Notes under the pieces: model-generated | The model's database searches: none | The model's input: only the letters and a program-made list of their open reading frames with translations | Told to the model about the DNA's origin: nothing | Made by a program: the position numbers and the translations under genes | DNA from: an uncultured Akkermansia sp. | GTDB lineage: Bacteria > Verrucomicrobiota > Verrucomicrobiia > Verrucomicrobiales > Akkermansiaceae | NCBI GenBank assembly: GCA_949296365.1 | Contig: CASFPZ010000021.1 | Span: 1 to 41,720 of the forward strand | Direction: 5' to 3' | DNA length: 41,720 bases | Shown here: piece by piece, positions 41,087-41,720 of the stretch | Position numbering within the stretch: position 1 is the first letter of the stretch | Layout of the letters: the number at the start of each line of letters is the position of its first letter

Positions 41087-41720
41087 TCAGAAGTTGTATC
41101 TGTAACCAACCGACCCGCTGTACGAGGTCGATCCATCGCGGAAGTCTCCGTTACCGTTGATAAACAACGTCCCTTGCTCGCCTACCGGCATGTGCAACCC
41201 AGCTCCCACCTGGATCGCTGTCTCTCCGCTCTCTGCTCCGCGTACGGTGCGTTGGAATCCGGGCACTCCCACAAAGCCAACTCCAGCTTCGCTTTGGTTG
41301 TCGCCAAAGTCCTGCGCTACATTCACGCGAAGTTCGCCCAACACATCTCGGCCAAACACATTCTGGCCAAACAAGCTTAACACTCGAGCGCCCAACGCCG
41401 CCGTCCCCGTCGTTAACTCCTGCTCGTCTACTCTCAAACCAGCATTGCCTCCCGTCCCGTTTTCTTCGTAACCGTCCATGCTCGTCGAGGTCACAGACAG
41501 GTTAAACAACGGTTGCAGAATCGTGCTGCCTTCTTCGTTCAGGTTGATGTCGCGCGTCACTTCGTACATCGCTCCCCAACCTACGCCGCTCGTGTCGCCA
41601 TTGGATTCAAACGAACCTGTTCCGTAGTTCACGCGACGCGTCAGCGACGCTTCGTTCCAGCTGCCCGTCAGTACCAACGTATGCGCCCATTTGCCACTCT
41701 GGTAGCGACCAAACAGGTTC
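41087..41720 (-). CDS. Autotransporter beta-barrel domain (partial; N-terminus off the right edge)
   Basis: The frame is open to the window edge (211 codons visible), so only the C-terminal translocator is present. Alternating hydrophobic beta-strands with amphipathic pattern are seen, for example GRYQSGKWAHTLVLTGSW, GVGWGAMYEVTRDI, GELRVNVAQDFGDN and GNGDFRDGSTSYSGSVGY. The protein ends in YRYNF, the aromatic C-terminus required for outer-membrane barrel assembly. It therefore makes the membrane pore that anchors a passenger encoded to the right of the window. It is on the same strand as the left-edge autotransporter but is a separate gene. Confidence 0.88.
   Translation of the reverse strand, partial: NLFGRYQSGKWAHTLVLTGSWNEASLTRRVNYGTGSFESNGDTSGVGWGAMYEVTRDINLNEEGSTILQPLFNLSVTSTSMDGYEENGTGGNAGLRVDEQELTTGTAALGARVLSLFGQNVFGRDVLGELRVNVAQDFGDNQSEAGVGFVGVPGFQRTVRGAESGETAIQVGAGLHMPVGEQGTLFINGNGDFRDGSTSYSGSVGYRYNF

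Overview
The window looks like chromosomal DNA from a Verrucomicrobiota bacterium close to Akkermansia. This is inferred from gene content: Akkermansia-style autotransporters with beta-strand repeats, secreted beta-galactosidases and sulfatases without SusC/SusD partners, a GH109 alpha-N-acetylgalactosaminidase, and a sialic-acid pathway made of lyase, free-sugar epimerase and ROK kinase. G+C is about half by eye and Shine-Dalgarno sequences are mostly weak. I see no rRNA, tRNA, CRISPR array, insertion sequence or phage gene.

Layout. 1-2523 (minus) is the N-terminal part of a large autotransporter that runs off the left edge. Divergent from it is a secreted GH2 enzyme (2718-6032), followed by a small DivIC/FtsB-like protein. 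A minus-strand block (6674-8969) holds two unknown membrane-linked proteins and enolase. 9109-14847 (plus) is a seven-gene, tightly spaced run: COG4112-type Nudix protein, N-acetylneuraminate lyase, AGE epimerase, ROK kinase, RNA m5C methyltransferase, small metallophosphoesterase and MutT. 14917-16618 (minus) is a compact DNA-alkylation-repair cassette: an unknown 104-aa protein, an AlkA-type glycosylase and an Ada-N/Ogt fusion. Next come an FMN-domain-less CysJ-like reductase and FabH. 19431-21884 (minus) encodes a secreted metallophosphoesterase fused to a PQQ-type propeller.

21980-36586 is the glycan-degradation region: a GH2 enzyme with an inserted F5/8C-like module, a GH35 beta-galactosidase, an L,D-transpeptidase lipoprotein, a Tat-exported GH109 and four sulfatases, two of them clear tandem paralogues. 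36675-40817 is housekeeping: ParA, a lone TrpB, a PUR-domain protein and pyruvate kinase. The right edge (41087-41720, minus) is the beta-barrel end of a second autotransporter.

How the genes work together (inference): the secreted galactosidases, GH109 and sulfatases would strip mucin-type O-glycans of galactose, GalNAc and sulfate. The 9766-12923 genes would turn released sialic acid into ManNAc, then GlcNAc, then GlcNAc-6-phosphate, and the window also carries two glycolytic genes, enolase and pyruvate kinase. Less ordinary points include the zinc-ligand-free ROK kinase, the repair cassette with its unknown first gene, the phosphoesterase-propeller fusion, and a perfect 24-bp palindrome upstream of pyruvate kinase.
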